This document shows, one piece after another, positions 18,555 to 26,285 of a stretch of 52,349 bases of DNA. The translations under genes were made by a program, and so were the position numbers. Origin of the DNA: Pseudomonadota bacterium (lineage in GTDB: Bacteria > Desulfobacterota > Desulfobulbia > Desulfobulbales > JAGXFP01); assembly GCA_018814305.1 (NCBI GenBank), contig JAHJAA010000070.1, forward strand, positions 1 through 52,349, given 5' to 3'. The notes beneath the pieces were generated by a model. The model saw only the letters and a list, made by a program, of their open reading frames with translations, did not search any database and had not been told where the DNA came from. How positions within the stretch are numbered: position 1 is the first letter of the stretch; every line of letters starts with the position of its first letter.

Positions 18555-20168
18555 ATGAACACGTTGTGTTTACTAAAAACTTGTCTTGGCAACCCTTTGA
18601 AATCCATCAACACTAAGTTCATTCTGATCGCGCCCCTTACCGGAGGCATCCTCCTCCTGACGTCACCGGGAATCGGTTTCGCTTCTTTGGCCTGGTTTGC
18701 CCTGGTGCCACTTCTGGCCCTGATTCGCTCACCTCGGATAACCGCCGGGAAAGCATGTGTGGTCGGATTTGCCACCGGCATGATCTATTTCACCTTTCTC
18801 CTCTCCTGGATTACCATCGTTCTTGGCCATTACGGCCATCTGCCGTTATGGATTACCATTCCCGCCTTGATAGCCTTGGCCTCATACATGAGCCTCTACC
18901 CCGCCATTTTTTCGTATCTCACCGCCCGGACCAGGGACACCGTCCCTCTTTTCTGGTTTGCCCCACTTCTTTGGGTCGGTCTTGATGCTTTGCGAAATCG
19001 GGCTTTTTCCGGATTCCCTTGGATGGATTTGGCCTATACCCAATATAGTCATCCGTTTCTCATTCAAGTTGCAGATCTGGCTGGCCATCACGGAGTTACC
19101 TTTTTGATCGTCATGGTGAATTGCCTGATTATCGAATTTTCATACGGCATGAATGGTCGCAAGCGTACCCAGCGGCCGTGGCCTCTGATTGCGGCAGTGG
19201 CCCTCGTTCTTCTGGCTATGGTTTACTCCCCATGGCGCTACCGGGAAATAAACAACCAACTGGCAAAGAATCCGACCATGTCCGTGGGAATCATCCAGGG
19301 GAACATTGCCCAAGGCCAGAAATGGCGCCCGGAAATACAGTTGGAAACCCTGGACAAGTACCTCAGCCTCTCAAGGCGGCAGCTGGCCGCTTCACCCGAG
19401 ACTGATCTCTTAATATGGCCGGAAACGGCACTCCCCTTCTATCTGCAGACTTCATCCCTGACTAAGTTTATCCGGGTGCTCACCGAGGCGCACCCGGATC
19501 TTGCGGTATTGACCGGGGCACCTCGACATGCTCTGGATCCGTCCGGCACAGAGATTCGCTATTACAACAGTGCCTTTCTCATCGATGACCAGGGCCTGAT
19601 CAACGACCGTTATGACAAACGGCACCTGGTTCCCTTCGGCGAGTACATCCCCATGAAGCCATTGCTTCCGTTCCTTGGCCCCCTGGTAGAGTCGGTGGGT
19701 GATTTCACCCCGGGAACCAGCCATTTGCCCATTATCCACAACACCACCCCGATCGGGGTGCTGATCTGTTTCGAATCCATCTTCCCGGAACTGGCCAGAA
19801 CCCAAAGCGAGGCCGGGGCCAAATTACTGGTCAACCTCACCAATGATGCCTGGTTCGGCCTTTCCGGCGCACCCTGGCAACATCTCTCCATGGCAGTCTT
19901 CCGGGCCGTAGAGAACCGCCGAGGACTCGCCCGGGCAGCCAATACAGGCATCAGTGGCTTCATCGATCCCTTGGGCAATTTATCCCAATTATCGCCGCTC
20001 TTCGCAGACTTTAGTGCAACGTCAACGCTCCCCGTCATGGCCGAGAAGACCTTCTTCACCTTCTTAGGCGGCCATTATTTCGGATTTATTTGTCTTTGCC
20101 TGGCGACCATTATTTGTGTATATGACGGGTACCTTCGTAAAAAACGAATCATAATCATTCATGCATAA
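18555..20168 (+). CDS. lnt: Apolipoprotein N-acyltransferase
   Basis: Inner-membrane enzyme that adds the third acyl chain to the N-terminal Cys of lipoproteins, needed for their export to the outer membrane. The 537-residue protein has about six N-terminal membrane helices, a nitrilase-like periplasmic domain and a final helix. The catalytic triad is visible: Glu290 in WPETALPFY, Lys355 in YDKRHLVPFGE and Cys405 in LICFES, with the spacing of the E. coli enzyme (267, 335, 387). The start lacks an obvious Shine-Dalgarno; the first hydrophobic segment begins about 20 residues in, so the chosen ATG is reasonable. Several lipoproteins in this window would be substrates. It is followed 11 bases later by prfB. 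Confidence 0.94.
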   Translation: MNTLCLLKTCLGNPLKSINTKFILIAPLTGGILLLTSPGIGFASLAWFALVPLLALIRSPRITAGKACVVGFATGMIYFTFLLSWITIVLGHYGHLPLWITIPALIALASYMSLYPAIFSYLTARTRDTVPLFWFAPLLWVGLDALRNRAFSGFPWMDLAYTQYSHPFLIQVADLAGHHGVTFLIVMVNCLIIEFSYGMNGRKRTQRPWPLIAAVALVLLAMVYSPWRYREINNQLAKNPTMSVGIIQGNIAQGQKWRPEIQLETLDKYLSLSRRQLAASPETDLLIWPETALPFYLQTSSLTKFIRVLTEAHPDLAVLTGAPRHALDPSGTEIRYYNSAFLIDDQGLINDRYDKRHLVPFGEYIPMKPLLPFLGPLVESVGDFTPGTSHLPIIHNTTPIGVLICFESIFPELARTQSEAGAKLLVNLTNDAWFGLSGAPWQHLSMAVFRAVENRRGLARAANTGISGFIDPLGNLSQLSPLFADFSATSTLPVMAEKTFFTFLGGHYFGFICLCLATIICVYDGYLRKKRIIIIHA

Positions 20169-20179
20169 GGAGAACCACC

Positions 20180-21275
20180 ATGTCCGTTGAACTGAGACAA
20201 AAACTCAACGACCTCAACAAGAGAATGCTTGCCCTACGGAGTCATCTTTGAATTAGATGAAAAGAAAGAACGATTGACCGAACTGGAACAGATGAGTCTG
20301 GCCCCCGGGTTCTGGGACAATCAGGAGAAGGCCACCATCATTCAGAAGGAACAGGGACGAATCCAGGGTCAGATAGAGGTCTGGGAGAAGTGTAATACCG
20401 CCCTGGAAGATGCCTTGATCATGCTGGACCTGGCCGACGAAGAAGACGACGAGGCCACCACCACTGAAACGGCGAAACTGATAGCCGATCTCGAAGAGCA
20501 GATTTCCGACACTGAGTTGGAATGCATGTTCACCGGTGAGCACGATGGCAACAATGCCATGTTGACCATTCATGCCGGCGCCGGCGGCACCGAAGCCCAG
20601 GATTGGGTTAGTATCTTGCTGCGGATGTACTTACGTTGGGCGGAGCAGCAGGGCTTCCGAACCGAACTCCTTGACCAGCTTCCTGGCGATGAAGCTGGGA
20701 TCAAGAGTGTAACGATCATGATCACCGGACGAAATGCTTATGGGTTATTACGCTCCGAAATGGGCATCCACCGCCTGGTCCGCATTTCGCCATTTGATGC
20801 CAGCGGGCGACGGCACACCTCTTTTGCCTCGGTTTTTAACTTCCCCGAACTTGATGATGATATCAAGGTTGATATCAACGACAAAGATCTACGAATCGAC
20901 ACCTATCGGGCAAGCGGGGCAGGGGGGCAGCATGTCAACAAGACCAGCTCAGCCATCCGGATTACCCACCTGCCGACCAATATCGTCGTTCAGTGTCAGA
21001 ACGAGAGAAGTCAGCATCGGAACAAGGACACGGCTATGAAGATGCTTAAAGCCCATCTGTACGAGAGAGAAAAACGGCTGCAGAAAGAGTCACAGCAGAC
21101 CCTGCACGGTGATAAAAAAGAAATCGGCTGGGGTAGCCAGATCCGATCCTATGTCATGCAACCCTACCGGTTGATCAAGGACCATCGGACAAATCTGGAG
21201 ATCGGTAATATCGACAGTGTGATGGACGGTAACCTGACCCCTTTCATCAAGGCCTACCTGTTGTGGCAAAGATAA
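20180..21275 (+). CDS. prfB: Peptide chain release factor 2, with programmed +1 frameshift
   Basis: RF2 reads UGA and UAA stop codons and triggers release. The ATG at 20180 follows AAGGAGA. The first 23 codons (SVELRQKLNDLN...) run to CTT at 20246-20248, where the next triplet in that frame is TGA (20249-20251). A +1 shift continues at GAA (20250) into ELDEKKERLTELEQ and the rest of the protein, giving 364 residues, as for E. coli RF2 (365). The anticodon-mimic SPF tripeptide (RISPFDASG) and the catalytic GGQ (SGAGGQHVNKT) are present. It lies 11 bases after lnt and is followed by a strong terminator. Callers that ignore the shift would start it late, at a TTG near 20229. Confidence 0.97.
20235..20251 (+). 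promoter_or_regulatory. prfB autoregulatory +1 frameshift site
   Basis: The slippery CTT (20246-20248) is followed directly by TGA, and a Shine-Dalgarno-like CGGAG (20237-20241) lies four bases upstream, as in the E. coli site where AGGGGG precedes CTTTGA. When RF2 is scarce the ribosome pauses at UGA and shifts, restoring RF2 synthesis. The fourth base is A rather than the more efficient C. Confidence 0.93.
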
Positions 21276-21318
21276 TTGTCCATTCGAAGATCCTCTTTTT
21301 TCGTTAAAGATCAAGGTC

Positions 21319-21368
21319 AAACAAGCAGTTGCCGCACGGCGGACCAAGCCAGGCAACTGCTTGTTTTT
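21319..21368 (+). terminator. Rho-independent terminator after prfB
   Basis: A perfect 15-base stem, AAACAAGCAGTTGCC (21319-21333) with its complement at 21352-21366, an 18-base loop, and the downstream tail TTTTTCTT. Ends the corC-lnt-prfB side of the region before the Fe-S protein gene. Confidence 0.85.
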
Positions 21369-21482
21369 CTTAATCTTGTAAAAACTCAGCCCCTCTCAGT
21401 GGCAACAATACGCTACCATCCTTATGGTTTTCGATATTCGGGTCAAAAAAACCATTATACCTGATGGAGCCCCAGCACCTCA

Positions 21483-22817
21483 ATGGGTCATCCAGGTAAC
21501 CGATGCCCTTCCCAGATGAATGATGAGCAGCCTGTGCCCAAAGAATATCCATACAAAGAAGGGCTTCCGACCGCCCCCCCCTTCCCGGCGGAAAGTCAAC
21601 GTTGTGCCAAATGCGGCGCCTGCACCTCGGTTTGTCCGGTCGCAAAGATCACCGGCAATGAGGCCCATACCGCCCGGGGGAGGATGCATCTCCTGGGCAA
21701 ATTAACCGACCACAAACATTCCGAGGCCTTTCTCGATATTGTTTCAAAATGTTTGCTCTGCGGGGCCTGCACCGCCGTCTGCCCACGTGAAATCAATCAT
21801 CCCCGATTGGTGGCTGAAGCACGACACAAGGCATCATCCCTTTTTGGGCCGAGCTCCTTCCGCTCCTTCCTGGCCCTCAAGACCCTTGCCCATCCCAATC
21901 TGCTCTCTGCGGTCACCAACCTGTTTAAACTTTCATCCGAATTCCGCAACAACCTGCCTCCTGACAGCGGGCTTCGCATCAAACTTGGCATTCCTTCCCC
22001 GCAAGGAACTTCTTCACCGACTCCCCACTCACTATCAACGCCGGCACATAAACCGGACATCCTGATCTTCAGCGGTTGTCTGGCCCACCACCTCACGCCA
22101 GCAATCGAACAGACGACGGCCGCTCTCGCCTCCACCGCCACCGGGGAAACAGTCCACCGTCCCGACCAGCAGGGTTGTTGCGGCCTCGCTTCCTTCTCCG
22201 CAGGAGATCTGGCTGTGGCCCGCCGCCTAGCCCAAAAAAACATCACAGCCTTTGCCGACCACCCCCAAACTCCAATTTTAACCCCTTGCGCCTCATGCTA
22301 CAGCCATCTTCATTCATACCCGGATCTTTTCAAGGATGACCGCGAATGGCTGTTTAAGGCAAAAGCCTTTTCCGAACGCGTCAACGAACTCTCCACCTTC
22401 TTGATGCCGCGCCTCCCCCCCCTCATGAGGCAAAACGCCCTGACCACCCCACCCCTATCTCTAACCGTGGTGTACCATGACCCTTGTCACCTCAAACACC
22501 GCAAGGAGATGGCAACCATTCCCCGGCGTCTCCTGGCAATGACCCCCGGCATCAATTTACAGGAACTCCCCCATGGCTCTCAATGTTGTGGCCTGGGGGG
22601 ACTCTTTCACCTTAACCACCAGGATCTCTCCCAGCGGATCGCCGAATCACTGCTGGCCGAGATTTTAGAGGCCCGGATCGATAGAATAGTGACCTCCTGT
22701 TCCGGGTGCCTGATCCAATTTCACCGACTGTTGCCCCCTGACGGCAGGACCAAGGCCATCCATCTTGCCATGTTACTGGCCCACCACCTCCCCAGTGAAA
22801 GAGAGGCCTTCCGTTGA
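21483..22817 (+). CDS. GlcF-like iron-sulfur oxidoreductase subunit
   Basis: A 444-residue cytoplasmic or membrane-associated electron-transfer subunit. Two 4Fe-4S motifs come first: CAKCGACTSVCP near residue 41 and CLLCGACTAVCP near residue 90. Two cysteine-rich (CCG) domains follow, seen as SGCLAHH ... QQGCCGLAS ... CASCYSH and YHDPCHLKHR ... SQCCGLGG ... SCSGCLIQ. This layout matches GlcF of glycolate oxidase and the electron-transfer subunit of D-lactate dehydrogenases. Usually an FAD subunit (GlcD-like) is adjacent, but none is seen here, so the partner is unknown. No clear Shine-Dalgarno precedes either in-frame ATG (21483 or 21516). Specific substrate not assignable. Confidence 0.85.
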   Translation: MGHPGNRCPSQMNDEQPVPKEYPYKEGLPTAPPFPAESQRCAKCGACTSVCPVAKITGNEAHTARGRMHLLGKLTDHKHSEAFLDIVSKCLLCGACTAVCPREINHPRLVAEARHKASSLFGPSSFRSFLALKTLAHPNLLSAVTNLFKLSSEFRNNLPPDSGLRIKLGIPSPQGTSSPTPHSLSTPAHKPDILIFSGCLAHHLTPAIEQTTAALASTATGETVHRPDQQGCCGLASFSAGDLAVARRLAQKNITAFADHPQTPILTPCASCYSHLHSYPDLFKDDREWLFKAKAFSERVNELSTFLMPRLPPLMRQNALTTPPLSLTVVYHDPCHLKHRKEMATIPRRLLAMTPGINLQELPHGSQCCGLGGLFHLNHQDLSQRIAESLLAEILEARIDRIVTSCSGCLIQFHRLLPPDGRTKAIHLAMLLAHHLPSEREAFR

Positions 22818-22835
22818 TTTTCGAGAACCGAAAAT
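22817..22835 (+). terminator. Short AT-rich hairpin after the Fe-S protein gene
   Basis: ATTTTCG (22817-22823) and CGAAAAT (22829-22835) form a perfect seven-base stem around AGAAC directly at the stop codon. There is no T-tract, so termination is only possible, not shown. Confidence 0.3.
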
Positions 22836-22846
22836 TATCTTCCGAC

Positions 22847-22874
22847 TTGCGGAAACCCCCTGAGTCGCTATAAT
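22847..22874 (+). promoter_or_regulatory. Candidate sigma70 promoter for the DsbA-like selenoprotein
   Basis: TTGCGG (22847-22852), a 16-base spacer and a perfect TATAAT (22869-22874), about 155 bases upstream of the start at 23031. The leader between holds no recognised element. Confidence 0.5.
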
Positions 22875-23030
22875 AATTACCGTTTGTTTTTCTTTAAATA
22901 GATACTGCTTCGTTCGACGACCTATGGGCCGTTCCTCCAAGACCGGCCCCAATCTTAAAGAAAGGGCACCCATCGAAGGACCTGTCCTGGCCGTTATGCC
23001 TCTTTCATTCACTATAAGGAGACCTTGTTC

Positions 23031-23891
23031 ATGAAACACCTTTTCGGGATCTGCCTGCTCACCCTCATGGTGAGTATCCCCTGCCTGGCTGAAGCCGAAA
23101 TCAACTCGCAGCAGACCAATGAGTTGAAACTCCAAAGCTCTCCCCTCGACCTGGCCGTTTCGTCTGATGGCGAAAGGGTTTTCGTACTAAACGAAGGAGG
23201 CAAACTCCAGATCTATTCCAATGAGGGAGAATTAAACGACACCATCGAAGTCGACCCTGCCGTCGACAAAATTTCCACCACTGGCGATGGCGGAACCGTC
23301 TATCTGAGCAGCAGGACGAACAAGACTATTCAGGAACTGCAGATCGAGTTTCTGGTTAATCTTGACATTTCCGGGTCACCTTTCCAAGGCCAACAGGACG
23401 CCCCGGTGGTCCTGGCCTTTTATAGCGACTTCCAATGACCGTACTGCGCACGGCTCTCGCCGTTATTCGAGCAGGTGCTCGAAAAAAACCCCAACACCGT
23501 CAAAATCGTTTATAAAAACTTCCCCCTGAGCAGTCATCCCTTGGCCATGCCCGCCGCCAAAGCTGCAATGGCTGCGCATAACCAGGGTAAATTCTGGGAA
23601 TTCCATGATCGACTTTTTGCAGATACCCCGCTGAACAACGATAAAATCAAGCAGATCGCCGTTGATCTGGGATTGGACATGGACCGTTATGAAAAGGACA
23701 TGAACAGTCCTGCTGTCCAGCAATTAGTGATCAGGGATCTCCGTGAGGGACAGGACGTGGGCGTTCGGGGAACACCCACCCTCTTCCTCAACGGCGCCCC
23801 AGTAAAAAATCGATCCCCTGCCGGTATCCAGGAAATGATCGATACTCAATTGGCAAAACGTGAAGCACGAAAAACGTCAAGCGAGAAATAG
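23031..23891 (+). CDS. Secreted DsbA-like thioredoxin-fold protein, predicted selenoprotein (in-frame TGA as Sec136)
   Basis: Read through the TGA at 23436-23438, the gene encodes 286 residues. A signal peptide (LFGICLLTLMVSIPCLAEA) is followed by about 90 residues resembling beta-propeller blades (LDLAVSSDGERVFVLNEGG). Then comes a DsbA-type thioredoxin fold: FYSDFQ-[TGA]-PYCARLSPLFEQ, KIVYKNFPLSSHP, and the cis-Pro loop GVRGTPTLFLNG. The TGA sits exactly where the first Cys of the CPYC catalytic motif belongs, and both sides share one frame, so selenocysteine (UPYC) fits better than decay. A hairpin downstream could be the SECIS. The ATG at 23031 follows AAGGAG. Predicted periplasmic thiol-disulfide oxidoreductase. 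The alternative is a point nonsense mutation or sequencing error. Confidence 0.82.
23439..23483 (+). promoter_or_regulatory. Candidate bacterial SECIS element
   Basis: Directly after the in-frame TGA, TTCGAGC (23466-23472) and GCTCGAA (23477-23483) form a perfect seven-base stem with the loop AGGT, which holds the G-rich loop feature needed by SelB (E. coli fdhF has AGGUCU). The loop starts 35 bases after the TGA, near the far end of the range described for bacterial SECIS elements. A second perfect hairpin, ACGGC/GCCGT around TCTC (23450-23463), lies closer but has no G in its loop. Folding has not been computed. Confidence 0.5.
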
Positions 23892-23929
23892 CTCGACGTC
23901 CCATAATGTTCAAAATAAAGCAGAAACAA

Positions 23930-23963
23930 ACCAAGGCTCTGTCTGGATAGACAGAGCCTTGGT
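23930..23963. terminator. Perfect hairpin after the selenoprotein gene
   Basis: ACCAAGGCTCTGTC (23930-23943) pairs perfectly over 14 bases with 23950-23963 around a six-base loop. On the plus strand there is no T-run after the stem; the A-rich left flank would give a T-rich tail on the minus strand. It probably limits read-through between the selenoprotein and phoH genes. Confidence 0.6.
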
Positions 23964-24072
23964 CCTCTCTGGGCCAAGGGATAAGACTCCCTTTTCTCCA
24001 GGATTTTCCGGACGGACGGCAAAACTTTTTTTACCGCTCGCTTCCCGGAACCCCCACCACGGAGACCGCCCC

Positions 24073-25062
24073 TTGACTGACACCACTCTTCATTTCGACA
24101 ATAATGACGCCGCCAAACAGCTATATGGAGAACTTAACCGAAATCTGGCCATCCTGGAAAGCGGACTTGATATCACCATCAGAGCACGCGGGACCGACAT
24201 ATCGCTCTCCGGAGCCGAGCACAACCTGGAAATTGCCGTAAGGGCACTCAACCAGCTTTATGAAATGATCCTGTCCGGCTACCCCGTTTACCAGCAGGAT
24301 TTTGCCTACGCCCTCAGAATCCTCAACCAGACCCCCACCGCCAATCTTAAAGCGCTCTTTCAGGACCAGGTCTTCATCTCGGCCAACAGCGGGGTGATCA
24401 CCCCCAAAAGTATTAATCAAAAAAAATACATCGAGGCCATTCGGAACCATGACATCGTGTTCGGGATAGGTCCTGCCGGCACCGGCAAGACCTATCTAGC
24501 CGTGGCCATGGCCATTGCCGCATACACCGCCAAACAGGTTAAATCGATTATTCTGGCCCGCCCAGCGGTGGAAGCAGGGGAGCGCCTGGGCTTTCTACCA
24601 GGTGACATGGCCCAGAAGGTCAATCCCTACCTGAGACCACTCCAAGACGCCTTAAATGATATGCTTGGGATGGAAAAAACCGCTTCCTTGATCGAAAAAG
24701 GCACCATTGAAATTGCCCCGCTTGCCTTCATGCGAGGGAGGACACTGAACAATGCCTTTGTGATTCTTGACGAGGCCCAGAACACGACCCGGGAGCAGAT
24801 GAAGATGTTTTTGACCCGACTCGGTTTTTATTCGCGGGCAGTTATCACTGGTGATATCACCCAGGTAGACCTTCCTGACCCCAAGGGTTCCGGCTTGATC
24901 CACGCCGGAAATATCCTTGCTAAAATCAAGGGGATCAATTTTTCTACATTCACTGAAGCCGATGTGGTTCGGCACCCCCTGGTCCAACAGATTATCCTGG
25001 CCTATGGCAAGGAGACCAATCAAAACCCCGGGCAAAAACCGGGTGGCCGTTCAAATCATTAA
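24073..25062 (+). CDS. phoH: PhoH family ATPase
   Basis: A cytoplasmic P-loop ATPase of 329 residues, family of PhoH/YbeZ, linked to RNA metabolism and ribosome maturation. The N-terminal 100 residues resemble a KH-like RNA-binding domain (GTDISLSGAEHNLEIAVRAL). Then Walker A GPAGTGKTYLAVA, LARPAVEAGERLGFLPGD, Walker B FVILDEAQN, and ITGDITQVDLP. The TTG at 24073 is taken as start because GGAGA lies seven bases upstream and similarity begins there, although the frame stays open further upstream. It is followed 23 bases later by ybeY, its usual partner in the PhoH-YbeY pair. Confidence 0.93.
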   Translation: MTDTTLHFDNNDAAKQLYGELNRNLAILESGLDITIRARGTDISLSGAEHNLEIAVRALNQLYEMILSGYPVYQQDFAYALRILNQTPTANLKALFQDQVFISANSGVITPKSINQKKYIEAIRNHDIVFGIGPAGTGKTYLAVAMAIAAYTAKQVKSIILARPAVEAGERLGFLPGDMAQKVNPYLRPLQDALNDMLGMEKTASLIEKGTIEIAPLAFMRGRTLNNAFVILDEAQNTTREQMKMFLTRLGFYSRAVITGDITQVDLPDPKGSGLIHAGNILAKIKGINFSTFTEADVVRHPLVQQIILAYGKETNQNPGQKPGGRSNH

Positions 25063-25085
25063 TTTTTCACCCAAAGGACATCCCC

Positions 25086-26258
25086 GTGCCCGTCCTCATT
25101 CGCTCTGAAACCACCGGTCCTTCCCGCGTGTCACTTGAAGCTCTCCATGTCACTGCGGAAACAATCATGCGAATCGCTGCCCTTTCAAACAATGAACTCA
25201 GCATTCTCCTGGTCAATGACCCTCAAATGCAAGAGCTCAACCTAAAATTCCGCGGTAAAGACCAACCGACCAATGTTCTCGCCTTTCCCATGGATGACAT
25301 TACACCCGATTCCCCCGATCCAGGGATTTTGGGCGACATCGTCATCTCCGTGGATACGGCGGGCCGGGAGGCAGCGGGCCGCTCAATCACCTGCCATCAA
25401 AGAATTCAACGACTCCTGATCCACGGACTTGTCCATCTGATGGGCTACGACCATGAACGATCAGAAGAAGATGCCTTTTTGATGGAACGGGAAGAAAACA
25501 AAATCATCCTTGAACTCAATCGACAGCAAAGGAGACAACCAATGATTCAACTGGCAATCAATGTTGATCATGTCGCCACGATCCGACAGGCCCGCGGCGG
25601 GAACGAACCCGATCCAGTGACTGCAGCCGGGATTTGCGAACTAGCCGGCGCCTCAGGTATCGTGGTACACCTGCGGGAGGACCGCCGCCACATCCAGGAC
25701 CGGGATGTCCACCTCCTCCGACAGTTGGTTAAGACCAAATTGAACCTTGAGATGGGGGCTTCCGAGGAAATTATCCGAATCGCCCTGGCCGTTAAACCGG
25801 AGATGATCACCCTGGTTCCGGAAAAGCGGAAGGAGTTGACCACCGAAGGCGGCCTTGATGTGGCCGGGCAAATAAAAAAATTGTCCGGGGTTGTCGCCAG
25901 GATGGAGGAGGCCGGAATCCCGGTGTCCATGTTCATTGATCCCGATTCACGCCAGATAGCCGCAGCCGTTAAGGCCGGAGCAGCCTTTGTTGAGATTCAT
26001 ACCGGGCGGTACAGTGATGCAACCAGCGAGGAAGAGATCAACCGGGAGTTTGACCTCATCGCCTCAGCGGCAGAGGAGGCCTATGAAGCGGGATTGAAAG
26101 TGAACGCCGGCCATGGCCTCAATTACTTGAATACCAAGAGAATCGCCGGGCTGGCCACCATCGAGGAACTTAGTATCGGGCATGCAATCATGGCTCGGGC
26201 AATTTTTGTAGGGCTGGAGCAGGCGGTTCGAGAGATGCGCTCTTTGCTCGGACCATAA
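25086..26258 (+). CDS. ybeY-pdxJ: Fused YbeY rRNA-maturation endoribonuclease and PdxJ pyridoxine 5'-phosphate synthase
   Basis: One open frame of 390 residues encodes two unrelated enzymes. Residues 1-150 are YbeY, with the metal-binding motif HGLVHLMGYDH (His113, His117, His123), a UPF0054 endoribonuclease for 16S rRNA processing. Residues 153-390 are a complete PdxJ (start IQLAINVDHVATIRQARGG, then GIVVHLREDRRHIQDRDV, NAGHGLNY and EELSIGHAI), which makes pyridoxine 5'-phosphate. No stop separates them, but AAAGGAG (25528-25534) stands seven bases before the Met153 ATG at 25542, so free PdxJ may also be made. The first start is GTG with AAAGGA upstream. Both domains keep their key residues. 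Confidence 0.9.
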   Translation: MPVLIRSETTGPSRVSLEALHVTAETIMRIAALSNNELSILLVNDPQMQELNLKFRGKDQPTNVLAFPMDDITPDSPDPGILGDIVISVDTAGREAAGRSITCHQRIQRLLIHGLVHLMGYDHERSEEDAFLMEREENKIILELNRQQRRQPMIQLAINVDHVATIRQARGGNEPDPVTAAGICELAGASGIVVHLREDRRHIQDRDVHLLRQLVKTKLNLEMGASEEIIRIALAVKPEMITLVPEKRKELTTEGGLDVAGQIKKLSGVVARMEEAGIPVSMFIDPDSRQIAAAVKAGAAFVEIHTGRYSDATSEEEINREFDLIASAAEEAYEAGLKVNAGHGLNYLNTKRIAGLATIEELSIGHAIMARAIFVGLEQAVREMRSLLGP

Positions 26259-26285
26259 GCAACAGAATCCAAAGGCAATGAGGGA

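Noticed and set aside
20249-20251. TGA in prfB considered as selenocysteine
   Set aside because: The downstream protein is in the +1 frame, and the CTT-TGA context with an upstream SD-like element is the classic RF2 frameshift.
22923-23033. 36-codon leader frame overlapping the selenoprotein start (ATGA)
   Set aside because: No ribosome-binding site and unconvincing composition; no attenuator structure is visible.
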